Assembly (NCBI GenBank): GCA_016218725.1
Contig: JACRDB010000067.1
Span: 31,854 to 95,853, forward strand
Direction: 5' to 3'
DNA from: Deltaproteobacteria bacterium
GTDB lineage: Bacteria > Myxococcota_A > Polyangia > Polyangiales > Ga0077539
DNA: 64,000 nt
A program made the translations under genes and the position numbers. The notes under the pieces are model-generated. The model was given only the letters and a program-made list of their open reading frames with translations. It was not told the DNA's origin and made no database searches. Of this stretch, positions 35,780-43,914 are shown in pieces (position 1 is the first letter of the stretch; every line of letters starts with the position of its first letter).

Positions 35780-37776
35780 GTCCAGAGTCCTCCAGGACGT
35801 TTCGGCCCCGCGGGAAGTGCCGCGGAGCGAGGACGCCCCCACCGACCGCCGGTGAGGGGCCGGGAGAACTACCACTGCTTCCAGGAAATGAAAAGTCCCC
35901 CCGGAGCACCCCGAGGGCCCTCCTCTTCGGGGCGCTCGTCCTCCTCCTCGGTGCCCTCGGGGCGCTCCGGCGCCTCCGGGGGCCCTCCGCGGCGCCCCCT
36001 CAAGGGCTCGTAACACACGCCCCTGCAACGGTCTCCGAGGCTCAGGCCCCGCCCCGGGCCCGGAGCCATTACGCCGCCCCGAGGGTGCTCCGCGCCTCGC
36101 CCGGGGAGCCCCGCGAGGACCCCTCAGCCCGCCAGGGCTCGCTGGAGGGCCTGGTGGTGTCCGCCCTGGACGGCCGAGGCGTGCCCGGGGCCACGCTGTC
36201 CTTCGTGCAGGACGCCATGGCCCTCGCGGTGACCACCGGCCCCGACGGGGCTTTTGTCTTCGCCCCGGGGCGCCCCGGGGCGCTCTCCCTGGCGCTGGTG
36301 ACCGCGCGGGGCTTCCACCCCTGGGAGGCCACCGCGGACACGGTGCGGTACCAGGCCGTGCCCGGGGTGCGCGTGGGGGGCGTACGGATCGCGCTGCAAC
36401 CGCGGGTGGAGTACACCATCCGGGTCCTGGGCACGGGTCGCCAGCCCCTGGTGGGGGCGCGCGTCCGGGCCCTCTCGGGGGACGCCCCCGAGGCCCTCAC
36501 GGACGCGCGCGGAGAGGCCTCGCTGGAGGCCCCGGACGACGCCCTGGTGGAGGCCCTGGCCGAGGGCTACGCCCCGGGGCGGGGCCGGGTCGACCTCGCG
36601 GCGCAGACCTCGCATCTCGTGGAGCTGCGGCTCCAGCCCGGCGAGCGCGGCCCGGGGCAGGGGCTCACAACCCTCTCGGGCCGCGTCGAGGACCCCTCGG
36701 GGGAAGCCCTGGACGGCGTCGAGGTGAGCGCCCGCTGCGCGTTTCCTCCCGCGAGCCCCGAGGCCGAGCGCAGCCCCACGGTGCGCGGGCGCACCACCCC
36801 GGACGGGCGCTTCACCCTGGAGGGCCTGGACCGCTGCACGCTCCGCGTGAGGGCCTCGGACGGCGAGCACGCGCCCGCGGAGCGGGAGGTGGCGCCAGGG
36901 ACCTCCGAGGTGCTCCTCCGCCTCACGGCCGGGGCGGCGCTCCGGGGCAGGGTGGTCCGCGCCTCGGGGGCGGCGCCAGTGACGGCCTTCAGCGTGGTCC
37001 TGTGGCCCCTCCGAGGGGCCCTGGAGCGAGGTCCTTCTAGGGTCCAGGGGGTCTTCCACCCGGAGGGGCGCTTCGAGCTCCGGGGCCTCGCCCCGGGGCC
37101 CCACCGGGTGACCGCGGTGGCCTATGGTCAGGCCCCGGCGCCGGAGCTCACGGTCACCCTCACCCTGGAGAGTCCTACCGACGTGACCCTACAGGTAGGT
37201 GAAGGTGGGAACATCACCGGGAGGGTACTCTCCGACGGCCGGGGACCGCTGGAGGGGGCGAGGGTGTCCCTGGAGAGCGTCCTGGGCGGGGGGGACCAGC
37301 CGGTGTCGGTGGGGCTGGATGGCAGGACCGACGCCCGGGGGATGTTTACCTTGTCCGGGTTGGGGTCGGGGTTGCGGTCGGTGCTGGTGGCGGCGGAGGG
37401 GCACCACGCGAGGATCCTCTCGGGGCTCGAGGTGCGGGACGGGGCGGTGACGGGGCCGGTGGAGGTGACGCTCACGAGGGTGGGGCCCGAGGAGCTGCCG
37501 AGGCTGGAGCTGGTGGGCATCGGCGCGGTGCTCTCGGCGCGGGGAGACGTGCTGGTGCTCGGGCAGGTGTTGCCCGGGGGGGGCGCCGAGGAGGCGGGGC
37601 TCGTGCCCGGGGACCTGGTGCTGACCGTGGACGGAGCGCCCGTGGCGGGGCTGGGCTTCGAGGGGGCGATCCAGCGCATCCGGGGCCCGGAGGGCAGCGT
37701 GGTGCGGCTGGGCCTGCGCCGCGGCGACGCGGGGGCCACGGTGCGCGAGGTGCGCCGACGGAGGGTGCTGCGGTGA
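35764..37776 (+). CDS. Membrane-anchored carboxypeptidase-regulatory-like repeat protein with PDZ domain
   Basis: After an N-terminal membrane anchor (RALLFGALVLLLGALGALRR) come five or so beta-sandwich repeats of the carboxypeptidase-regulatory-like type (LEGLVVSALDGRGVPGATLS, LSGRVEDPSGEALDGVEV, ITGRVLSDGRGPLEGARVSL). A C-terminal PDZ-like domain (VLPGGGAEEAGLVPGDLVLT) ends the protein. It is probably a periplasmic binding or scaffolding protein. The start is unclear: TTG 35764 is the only usual start codon in frame before the anchor but overlaps rpsF on the other strand. CTG 35875, eight bases after GGGAG, fits the signal better and would give 633 residues. Confidence 0.8.
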   Translation: MNQSPCPESSRTFRPRGKCRGARTPPPTAGEGPGELPLLPGNEKSPRSTPRALLFGALVLLLGALGALRRLRGPSAAPPQGLVTHAPATVSEAQAPPRARSHYAAPRVLRASPGEPREDPSARQGSLEGLVVSALDGRGVPGATLSFVQDAMALAVTTGPDGAFVFAPGRPGALSLALVTARGFHPWEATADTVRYQAVPGVRVGGVRIALQPRVEYTIRVLGTGRQPLVGARVRALSGDAPEALTDARGEASLEAPDDALVEALAEGYAPGRGRVDLAAQTSHLVELRLQPGERGPGQGLTTLSGRVEDPSGEALDGVEVSARCAFPPASPEAERSPTVRGRTTPDGRFTLEGLDRCTLRVRASDGEHAPAEREVAPGTSEVLLRLTAGAALRGRVVRASGAAPVTAFSVVLWPLRGALERGPSRVQGVFHPEGRFELRGLAPGPHRVTAVAYGQAPAPELTVTLTLESPTDVTLQVGEGGNITGRVLSDGRGPLEGARVSLESVLGGGDQPVSVGLDGRTDARGMFTLSGLGSGLRSVLVAAEGHHARILSGLEVRDGAVTGPVEVTLTRVGPEELPRLELVGIGAVLSARGDVLVLGQVLPGGGAEEAGLVPGDLVLTVDGAPVAGLGFEGAIQRIRGPEGSVVRLGLRRGDAGATVREVRRRRVLR

Positions 37777-37786
37777 CCCCGGGGCC

Positions 37787-38533
37787 CTACCGTCGGCGCT
37801 CCTCGCCGTGGAGATGCAAGAGGAGCGCCCCCATGGCGAAGAAGTAACCCAGGACCCAGAGGCCCAGGAGCGCGCGCCAGGCGTCTCTCCCGAGGGGTGG
37901 CACGTTGAGGGAGGCCAGGAGGATCGGGAGGTTCCCGAGGAGGTGCAGGCCCATCCCGCCGAGGACGCCCCAGCGGAAGCCCCGGCCCCAGCGGCGCAGG
38001 GCCACGGCGGTGAAGGCCCCGTGCATCACGCACACCATGACCCTCTCCGCGATGAAGCCCCCGAGGGCGTGCCACGGCAGCCCCACGAGGCCGGGGTTCT
38101 TGCGCAGGAGCCACGCGACGGTCCAGAGCTCGCCCACGCCGAAGCCGAGCCCCAGGGCGGCCGCGACGCGCACCCGGTGGTGCTCGGCGAGGCCCCGGCG
38201 CCACCACGGCAGGAAGAGCGGCCACAGCCGCGCCAGGTCCTCCGCGAGCGGGGCCTCGAAGATCTTGAGCACCCGGTACGCCGTGGTGCGGGGGAGGAGC
38301 GCCGGGGGCACGTCGGGGTTCAGGAGCGCGGCCAGGGCCCTCCAGACGTGGTCCAGGAAGGGGAGGCGCACGCCGTAGAGGGCCACCGCGCACATGGGGA
38401 GCGTCAACGCCGCGGTCACCACCAGGAAGCGGCGCTCGCGCTTCCCGGAAGAAGCCCCGAGGAGCACACCCCCCTCCAGGACGAGCGCCAGAGCAGTGGC
38501 CACCACGGCCGCCGTGAAGAGGTTCTCAGGCAT
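37787..38533 (-). CDS. PrsW/CPBP-like integral membrane protein
   Basis: The 248-residue protein has about seven hydrophobic segments. Acidic and His residues within or beside them (EAPLAEDLARL, GFGVGELWTVAW, VMHGAFTAVAL, GLHLLGNLP) are spaced like the metal-ligand residues of PrsW- and CAAX-type intramembrane proteases. That fits a membrane-embedded peptidase, but the match is weak and a plain transport or unknown membrane protein remains possible. It converges with the carboxypeptidase-regulatory-like/PDZ protein gene. Confidence 0.6.
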   Translation of the reverse strand: MPENLFTAAVVATALALVLEGGVLLGASSGKRERRFLVVTAALTLPMCAVALYGVRLPFLDHVWRALAALLNPDVPPALLPRTTAYRVLKIFEAPLAEDLARLWPLFLPWWRRGLAEHHRVRVAAALGLGFGVGELWTVAWLLRKNPGLVGLPWHALGGFIAERVMVCVMHGAFTAVALRRWGRGFRWGVLGGMGLHLLGNLPILLASLNVPPLGRDAWRALLGLWVLGYFFAMGALLLHLHGEERRR

Positions 38534-38558
38534 CGCCCGCCATGGGTAGGAGCATACC

Positions 38559-39302
38559 CTACAGGTGCGGCAGGCTCCCGAGGAGCCCGGCGATGATGCC
38601 CGCCGAGGTGACCGCCAGGGCGCCCACCACCGTCACGATCCGCCGACGGGAGCGCGAGATGCGCGAGCGGGCCGCGCTGCGGGCCCTGGGGTCCACCCGG
38701 AGGCCGTCCCCCGCGTCCTGGCGGAAGGGCGTGTGCCCCTGGGCGGCGAAGATCCCTTCCTGGAGCTCGCCCGCGGCCTCGCGGATCCCGAGGGCAGCCT
38801 CCACCGCGGGGGCCACCATGGCAGGCTCCGGCTCGCCCTTCCATTGCAGGAGCAGCTCGCCCTCGCGCAGCGTCAGGAGCGGCGACTCGTCGGTGATGGC
38901 CAGGGCCATCAGGTGCTTCCTCACGCCCCTCCCGAGGAGCTTCGGGGCCACCTCCCGGGGCGCCGTCTCCACCACGAAGCGGCGGTCAAACGCAGGGTCC
39001 CCGAGCTCCTCGTCCACGGTCATCCCGAGGAGCTTGTCAATGCCCTCGCCCGTGAGCTCCGGCCGGAGCGTGAGCTCCACCGGGGCCCCGGGGCAGGCGA
39101 CGCGTACCACCGTCCACGTCCCCCGTGTCAAACCGCCCTCGCGCACCCGGACCTCCAGGGGCACGTCCCGGAGCCTCGCCCGGACACACTGCCACTTCTC
39201 CGACGGCGAGCCGTCGAACTCCATGGCGTCGAAGCTCGCCGCCTCCGCCGAGGCCCGCAGGAGCCGCCAGCGCCCGTTCCAGGTGTTCGTGGTGTGAGCC
39301 AT
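38559..39302 (-). CDS. Unknown protein with C-terminal membrane helix, related to the 40288 gene
   Basis: The 247-residue protein has an alpha/beta N-terminal part and a single membrane helix close to its C-terminus after a basic stretch (RSRISRSRRRIVTVVGALAV). Its middle (GDPAFDRRFVVE, then KLLGRGVRKHLMAL and GELLLQWKG) resembles the middle of the 196-residue product at 40288-40878, which shows GDHGFDDRFAV, RLLSTRVRGALVSL and AVIELTWQG. The two probably share a domain of unknown function and come from duplication. No catalytic motif is seen. Confidence 0.7.
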   Translation of the reverse strand: MAHTTNTWNGRWRLLRASAEAASFDAMEFDGSPSEKWQCVRARLRDVPLEVRVREGGLTRGTWTVVRVACPGAPVELTLRPELTGEGIDKLLGMTVDEELGDPAFDRRFVVETAPREVAPKLLGRGVRKHLMALAITDESPLLTLREGELLLQWKGEPEPAMVAPAVEAALGIREAAGELQEGIFAAQGHTPFRQDAGDGLRVDPRARSAARSRISRSRRRIVTVVGALAVTSAGIIAGLLGSLPHL

Positions 39303-39349
39303 TTGTCGGTTCCTTCAAGACCCGGGTGGGTGTGTCTCGCTTTGGACGT

Positions 39350-40252
39350 TCATGGTACGGGGGAGGTTCCCAACCGCTCCCGCAACCGGTGCTCCGCCTC
39401 GAAGATTCCCGGTCGGGCGTCGCCATGCATCCGGCGCACCAGGAGGAGCCCCAGCCGGGCCAGGCGCACGGTGCGCCCGTCGGGCGTGTGACGGCCGTCA
39501 AGAAGGGCCTCCAGCTCGGCCTCGGAGAGCGTCCCCCGGGCGAGCTCCGGCCCGAGGGCCCGGCGCAGGAGCACGGCCTCCCGGGCCCGGAGCCCCGCCA
39601 GGGCCACGAACCACGACAGCGCCAGGAGGAGCCCCGTCACCGCCTGGGTGACCCCGCCCGGCGCGACCCGCCGCCAGCGCTGGTCCACCGCGGCCAGGAG
39701 CACGGACACCGCGAGGCCACCGAGCACCCTCGGGAGCCTCCCGGCGCCGGGGGGGCGCTCCAGCGCGAGGCCCAGCCCCAGCCCCGCCGGGAGCGCGCTC
39801 CCAAGCCGCGAAAGCGACGCCAGGGCAAGGGCTTGCGTCACGCCGAGCACCTCCGTGAGGCGCCCCCCGGAGGGGGGCCTCGCGGTCACCAGGAGCGCCA
39901 CGTCCGCCAGGGAGAAGCCCAGCACCACCAGGCCCAGGGCGAGCGCTCCGTCCAGGGCGCCGTCGAGACCCGCGCCGAAGACCCTCGGGGCCAGGGCGTG
40001 CACCGCCCCCACGCAGCCCACCGCGAGGGTGACCTCCAGGGCCTCGCGGGCCAGCGGGAGGTTCCCTGGCAGGAGCGTGAGCACCTGGAGCTCCAACTGC
40101 GTGGTCAGGGGCAGGAGCGCGGCCCCGGCGCCCACCAGGGCCAGGAGCAGGCCCAGGGGCTCGGGCTCCATGCGGTCCACCCCGCGGGCGTAGGCCAGCA
40201 CGCCCGCCAAGAGCGGGAGGAGCACCAGCGCCGCGCCCAGGAGCACCATCAC
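39350..40252 (-). CDS. PrsW-like integral membrane protein
   Basis: The 300-residue protein has about eight hydrophobic segments. Its start, LAYARGVDRMEPEPLGLLLA, is the characteristic opening of the PrsW family (a D-x-x-EPEP segment after the first helix). PrsW proteases cleave anti-sigma factors within the membrane, but the later Glu and His ligands are not obvious here, so this member may be inactive or diverged. The C-terminal 60 residues are soluble and basic. It sits between the two related unknown proteins. Confidence 0.65.
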   Translation of the reverse strand: MMVLLGAALVLLPLLAGVLAYARGVDRMEPEPLGLLLALVGAGAALLPLTTQLELQVLTLLPGNLPLAREALEVTLAVGCVGAVHALAPRVFGAGLDGALDGALALGLVVLGFSLADVALLVTARPPSGGRLTEVLGVTQALALASLSRLGSALPAGLGLGLALERPPGAGRLPRVLGGLAVSVLLAAVDQRWRRVAPGGVTQAVTGLLLALSWFVALAGLRAREAVLLRRALGPELARGTLSEAELEALLDGRHTPDGRTVRLARLGLLLVRRMHGDARPGIFEAEHRLRERLGTSPVP

Positions 40253-40287
40253 CCTGGAGAGTGCCGCCGCGGAGGGGGCCGTGACAA

Positions 40288-40878
40288 CTACCGCAGGGGG
40301 AGGCGCTCGTCGAACTCGTTGCGCACGGCGAGGAGTACCCTCAGGGCCTCGCGCAGGGAGGCCTCGCCGTGGGCGCCTTGCCAGGTGAGCTCGATCACCG
40401 CGGTCTCGATCACCAGCCGCGGGGCCTCCATGGCGCGGGGGAGGCTCACCAGCGCGCCCCTCACGCGGGTGGACAGGAGCCTCGCGGCGCCCTCGGAGCG
40501 GGCGGTGACGGCGAAGCGGTCGTCGAAGCCGTGGTCCCCGGTGCGCACCCGCAGCGGGTCCTCGGTGTCCTTGAGGAGCCCCGCGATGGCCGTGGCCGGG
40601 AGCATCGTGCGCAGGGCGCAGTGCACCACCGCCCGCAGCGCGAACACCCGGAGCTCGCAGGGCCTGCCGTCGACCTTGAGCTCAGCTTGCAGGTCCCCGC
40701 GCGCCTCGCGCACGAGACCGGCCTCCGGATCGATCGCCTGGAGCGCGCGCTGGAGCGCGTCCTCGACCCTCCGCTCCTGGCGCTCCTGGGCCCTCCTGGC
40801 CATGCGCCAGGAGAGCACCCCGAGGGCCCCCACGGCCTGCACGGCGCCCACGCTCAGCCAGGCCAGGGTCGCGTCCAC
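40288..40878 (-). CDS. Unknown protein with N-terminal membrane helix, related to the 38559 gene
   Basis: The 196-residue protein starts with one membrane helix (LAWLSVGAVQAVGALGVLSW), then a basic coiled helix (MARRAQERQERRVEDAL) and a domain similar to the middle of the product at 38559-39302. In both, a GD-x-FD-x-RF segment is followed by a VR-x-x-L helix and an E/I-x-L-x-W-x-G strand. The membrane helix is N-terminal here and C-terminal in the relative. No function is known. Confidence 0.65.
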   Translation of the reverse strand: MDATLAWLSVGAVQAVGALGVLSWRMARRAQERQERRVEDALQRALQAIDPEAGLVREARGDLQAELKVDGRPCELRVFALRAVVHCALRTMLPATAIAGLLKDTEDPLRVRTGDHGFDDRFAVTARSEGAARLLSTRVRGALVSLPRAMEAPRLVIETAVIELTWQGAHGEASLREALRVLLAVRNEFDERLPLR

Positions 40879-40887
40879 GGGGCCACT

Positions 40888-41688
40888 CTACCCCGGGACG
40901 CACACCCCGTGGCCGGCCACGCAGCGCAGGCCCGGGGCGCAGCGGCTCCCTCCCTCGCACAGGGGCAGGCACACCTCGCGGGCCGCGCCTCCCCGGGAGG
41001 GCTCGGCCTCGGCGGCCGCGCTCCCCGCGGGGCAGGGCTGCCCCATGGACCGCCACGGGTCCCGCGGCGCCGCGCAGAAGTGGCTCCCCGCGAGGCGCAT
41101 GCACACCCCCCCCTCACCGCACCCCGCGCCGCAAGGCCGCGTCCAGCGCGCCATCAACGGCGCCAGGGCCCGGTCGTCGGGCACCACCCGCTGCACCACC
41201 GGGGGGACGCGCCCCGCGTCGCCGGGGCCCTGGCGCGCCAGGGCGTCCTCCACGCGCCAGTCCCCGAGGCGCAGCACCCCGAGGGAGACGAGCTGCGCCG
41301 TGGGGGTGGGCGCGTCGCAACGAGCGTCCGCGGCGCGCGCCGGGCCCGGTGCCTCCCGGCGCGCGCGGGCCCGCAGGAGGACCCTCCCGTCGCCCCGGTC
41401 GGCGGTGACATACAGCACCCGGAAGCCGCACGGGGGCGTCACGCCCACGGCGGCGTAGGGCGCGCTCCCCGTGGGCGATGGCGCCGTCAGGAGGTAGACC
41501 CAGTCCAGCGGGACGTCCACCTCGGAGCCGTCCGCCGAGGGCCCGAGGGGCGGCACCTCGGCCACGGCCCGGACGCGCCCGCCGGCGTCCGTGGAGGGCC
41601 CCGCGGGGCGCGCCCGCCCGGGCGCGCCGCGGCAGGCCCCGAGGAGCCCCAGCGCCGCCGCCAGCCACGCCTTGTTCGCCCTGGACAC
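40888..41688 (-). CDS. Cys-rich lipoprotein of unknown function
   Basis: The 266-residue protein has a lipobox LGAC, an alpha/beta middle part and a Cys-rich end (CGAGCGEGGVCMRLAGSHFC, CLPLCEGGSRCAPGLRC) likely held by disulphides. The GTG at 41688 starts just before the signal; longer in-frame starts lack a signal. The last gene of a minus-strand run, it diverges from the SCP2 protein gene. No family is recognised. Confidence 0.7.
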   Translation of the reverse strand: MSRANKAWLAAALGLLGACRGAPGRARPAGPSTDAGGRVRAVAEVPPLGPSADGSEVDVPLDWVYLLTAPSPTGSAPYAAVGVTPPCGFRVLYVTADRGDGRVLLRARARREAPGPARAADARCDAPTPTAQLVSLGVLRLGDWRVEDALARQGPGDAGRVPPVVQRVVPDDRALAPLMARWTRPCGAGCGEGGVCMRLAGSHFCAAPRDPWRSMGQPCPAGSAAAEAEPSRGGAAREVCLPLCEGGSRCAPGLRCVAGHGVCVPG

Positions 41689-41738
41689 GCCCGGAGGGGT
41701 ACGCACCGGCGCCGGGTGCGTCAACGCCCCGGAGGGCT

Positions 41739-41767
41739 TTGACAGGTGCCGCGGAGGGGTGTATCCC
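41739..41767 (+). promoter_or_regulatory. Putative promoter of the SCP2 gene
   Basis: TTGACA at 41739-41744 is a perfect -35 box, and TATCCC at 41762-41767 is a weak -10 box 17 bases later. A palindrome starts seven bases further downstream, close to the expected transcription start. It faces the SCP2 gene. Confidence 0.45.
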
Positions 41768-41773
41768 CGCTCG

Positions 41774-41791
41774 ACTGAATGGCGGTTCAGT
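41774..41791. promoter_or_regulatory. Palindromic operator-like site upstream of SCP2 gene
   Basis: ACTGAA (41774-41779) and TTCAGT (41786-41791) form an exact 6-base inverted repeat with a 6-base spacer, right after the predicted promoter. TetR-type regulators of fatty-acid genes bind sites of about this shape. No regulator is encoded next to it, so the binder is unknown. Confidence 0.5.
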
Positions 41792-41824
41792 GACGGTGGG
41801 ACCGCCCCGAAGGAGCAACACACC

Positions 41825-42154
41825 ATGGCCGACATTCGTCAGTTGTTCAACGTGGAGGTCCCCGCGGCGCTGAGCGCGAAGCCCGACGAGGCGAGGGCCA
41901 TCGGCGGCAAGTACCAGCTCAACATCACCGGCGCGGGCAACTGGACCATTGACCTGGTGTCCAACCCGCCCACGGCGACCGAGGGCGAGGTGGCCGACGC
42001 CGGGGTGACCATCACCGTGGCCGAGGCGGACTTCCAGACGCTGCTCTCGGACCCCGGCGCGGGGATGAAGCTGTTCTTCGCCGGCAAGCTCAAGGTCAAG
42101 GGCAACCAGATGCTGGCGATGAACCTCCAGAAGCTCCTCAAGCTGCGTTCCTAG
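41825..42154 (+). CDS. SCP2 sterol-carrier family protein
   Basis: A 109-residue single-domain SCP2 protein, a small lipid/acyl-CoA binding fold. It shows the typical GKYQLNITGAGNWTIDLV strand pair, DAGVTITVAEADFQTLLSDP and a C-terminal LFFAGKLKVKGNQMLAMNL. AAGGAG precedes the ATG at 41825, which is preferred to longer starts that read through non-coding sequence. It lies 42 bases upstream of the racemase-like gene, which fits a shared role in branched fatty-acid or sterol side-chain metabolism. Confidence 0.92.
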   Translation: MADIRQLFNVEVPAALSAKPDEARAIGGKYQLNITGAGNWTIDLVSNPPTATEGEVADAGVTITVAEADFQTLLSDPGAGMKLFFAGKLKVKGNQMLAMNLQKLLKLRS

Positions 42155-42196
42155 GCCTGGACACAGGCCGCGGCGCTCCAACACTCTCCAGCCCCG

Positions 42197-43390
42197 ATGC
42201 GTACAGACACTGGCGTTCGTCCTCCGCGGTCGCCGCTGGAGGGGGTGCGTGTCCTGGACCTGACGCGGCTCCTGCCGGGGCCGGTGGCGTCGCTGATCCT
42301 GGCGGACCTCGGGGCGCGGGTGGACAAGCTGGAAGACCCCCACCCGGGGGACTACCTCCGGGCCTGGCCTCCCTTCCGGGGGGACACCTCGGGCACCTAC
42401 CTCGCCCTGAACCGCGACAAGCGCTCCGTCGTGGTGGACCTGAAGAAGCCCGCGGGACAGGCCCTCCTGCGGCGCATGCTGGCCTCCTACGACGTGCTCC
42501 TGGAGGGCTTCCGCCCGGGGGTGCTCGCGCGCCTGGGGCTCGCGCCAGAGGCGCTGGTGACGGAGCACCTGGGGCTCATCGTGTGCTCCATCTCGGGCTA
42601 CGGCCAGACGGGGCCGCTGGCCCAGCGCGCGGGGCACGACCTGAACTACCTGGCCCGCGCCGGGGTGCTCGGGGTGACGGGCCCCGAGGGAGCGCCCCCG
42701 GCGGTCCCCGGGGTACAAATGGCCGACGTGGCGGGCGGAGGGCTCTGGGCGGTGCTGGCCATCCTCGGGGCGCTCGTGGAGCGCGCGCGCACGGGCCGCG
42801 GGGCGGTGCTGGACACGGCCATGTGCGAGGGCGCCATGGCCCTCGCGTCCTTCGCGCTGGGGGCGTATTTCACCGACGGCGTGGGGCTCCCTCGGGGGGC
42901 CTCCACGCTGGACGGCGGCCTCGGGCTCTACAACACCTACCGCACCAGGGACGGGGGCTACGTCGCCCTCGGGGCGCTGGAGCCCAAGTTCTGGGCGGCC
43001 TTCGCCCAGCACGCGGGGCTCGACCCGTCCCTGGAGGCCGTACTCCCGGGGCCCCACCAGCAGGCGCTGAAAGAGAAGCTCACGGCGCTCTTCGCGGAGC
43101 GCACCAGGGCCGAGTGGGAGGCCTTCGCGGCGGCCCATGACTGCTGCCTGGAGCCGGTGCTGGCGCCCTCGGAGCTGGCCGAGGACCCGCAGCACAAGGC
43201 CCGCGGGGTGTTCTTCCCGCTGCCCACCCCCGACGGCGGCACCATGCTGCACCTGCGCACACCCACGGCCACCCGCGAGGCCCACTCCCCCGCCCGCGAC
43301 GCCGGCGCGGACACCGACGCGGTGCTCGCCGACGCGGGCCTCACGCCCGACGAGATCGCCGCCCTGCGCAGCGCGTACGTGGTGCGCTAG
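42197..43390 (+). CDS. CaiB/BaiF family, alpha-methylacyl-CoA racemase-like
   Basis: The 397-residue enzyme belongs to the class III CoA-transferase fold. Two residues point to the racemase branch: His147 in GHDLNYLA and Asp177 in MADVAGGG, 30 residues apart as in bacterial alpha-methylacyl-CoA racemase (His126/Asp156). Racemases of this type invert 2-methylacyl-CoA esters so that branched chains can enter beta-oxidation. A CoA-transferase role cannot be ruled out. It follows the SCP2 gene and converges on the response regulator gene, with overlapping stop codons. Confidence 0.85.
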   Translation: MRTDTGVRPPRSPLEGVRVLDLTRLLPGPVASLILADLGARVDKLEDPHPGDYLRAWPPFRGDTSGTYLALNRDKRSVVVDLKKPAGQALLRRMLASYDVLLEGFRPGVLARLGLAPEALVTEHLGLIVCSISGYGQTGPLAQRAGHDLNYLARAGVLGVTGPEGAPPAVPGVQMADVAGGGLWAVLAILGALVERARTGRGAVLDTAMCEGAMALASFALGAYFTDGVGLPRGASTLDGGLGLYNTYRTRDGGYVALGALEPKFWAAFAQHAGLDPSLEAVLPGPHQQALKEKLTALFAERTRAEWEAFAAAHDCCLEPVLAPSELAEDPQHKARGVFFPLPTPDGGTMLHLRTPTATREAHSPARDAGADTDAVLADAGLTPDEIAALRSAYVVR

Positions 43391-43815
43391 CGGCTCTTGA
43401 CCATCTTGACGGCGGGCATCTCCACCGAGGAGACCCGCCGGAGCTGCGTGCCCGACTGGTGGCGCTCACCCTGGCCGAAGCGCTCGCACAACGGCCCGAG
43501 CCCGAGGGGCTTCCACAGCACGGTCCCGAGCCCGTGGGCGCGGCACAAGACCGCCGCGTCCACGCCCCCCGCCGCGAAGGACACCTCCAGCGCCGGCAGC
43601 CACGCCAGGAGCTCCTCGGCCAGCGAGGCGCCGTCCAGCTCCGGGAGGTTCAGATCAATCAGCGCCCGGGTCCAGGTGCCTCCGGCCTTGACGGCCGTCA
43701 ACGCCTCCGCTGCGCTCGTAAACGCGTCCACCCCGATGCCCCGGGCGCGCATCGCCCGCACGATCGAGACGCGCATCGAGTCATCGTGCTCCACCAGCAA
43801 TACGCGTCCTGCCAT
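43387..43815 (-). CDS. Single-domain response regulator receiver
   Basis: A 142-residue receiver-domain protein without an output domain. Acidic residues Asp11 and Asp12 (LLVEHDDSM), the phosphoacceptor Asp54 (LIDLNLPELDG) and the Lys in VLWKPLGLG are all in place. The C-terminal 25 residues form a basic tail. The ATG at 43815 follows GGGAAGG by six bases and is preferred to an upstream ATG at 43839. It probably acts as a diffusible phosphate relay; no cognate histidine kinase is next to it. Confidence 0.85.
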   Translation of the reverse strand: MAGRVLLVEHDDSMRVSIVRAMRARGIGVDAFTSAAEALTAVKAGGTWTRALIDLNLPELDGASLAEELLAWLPALEVSFAAGGVDAAVLCRAHGLGTVLWKPLGLGPLCERFGQGERHQSGTQLRRVSSVEMPAVKMVKSR

Positions 43816-43914
43816 CGGGTGCCTTCCCTCTCTCATCACAGTGTCCGCGAGGATCCCCAGATCCGCAACGGAACTCAGCCGAATTCAACGACGGCTTCCG
43901 CCCTTCCTTGAGCG

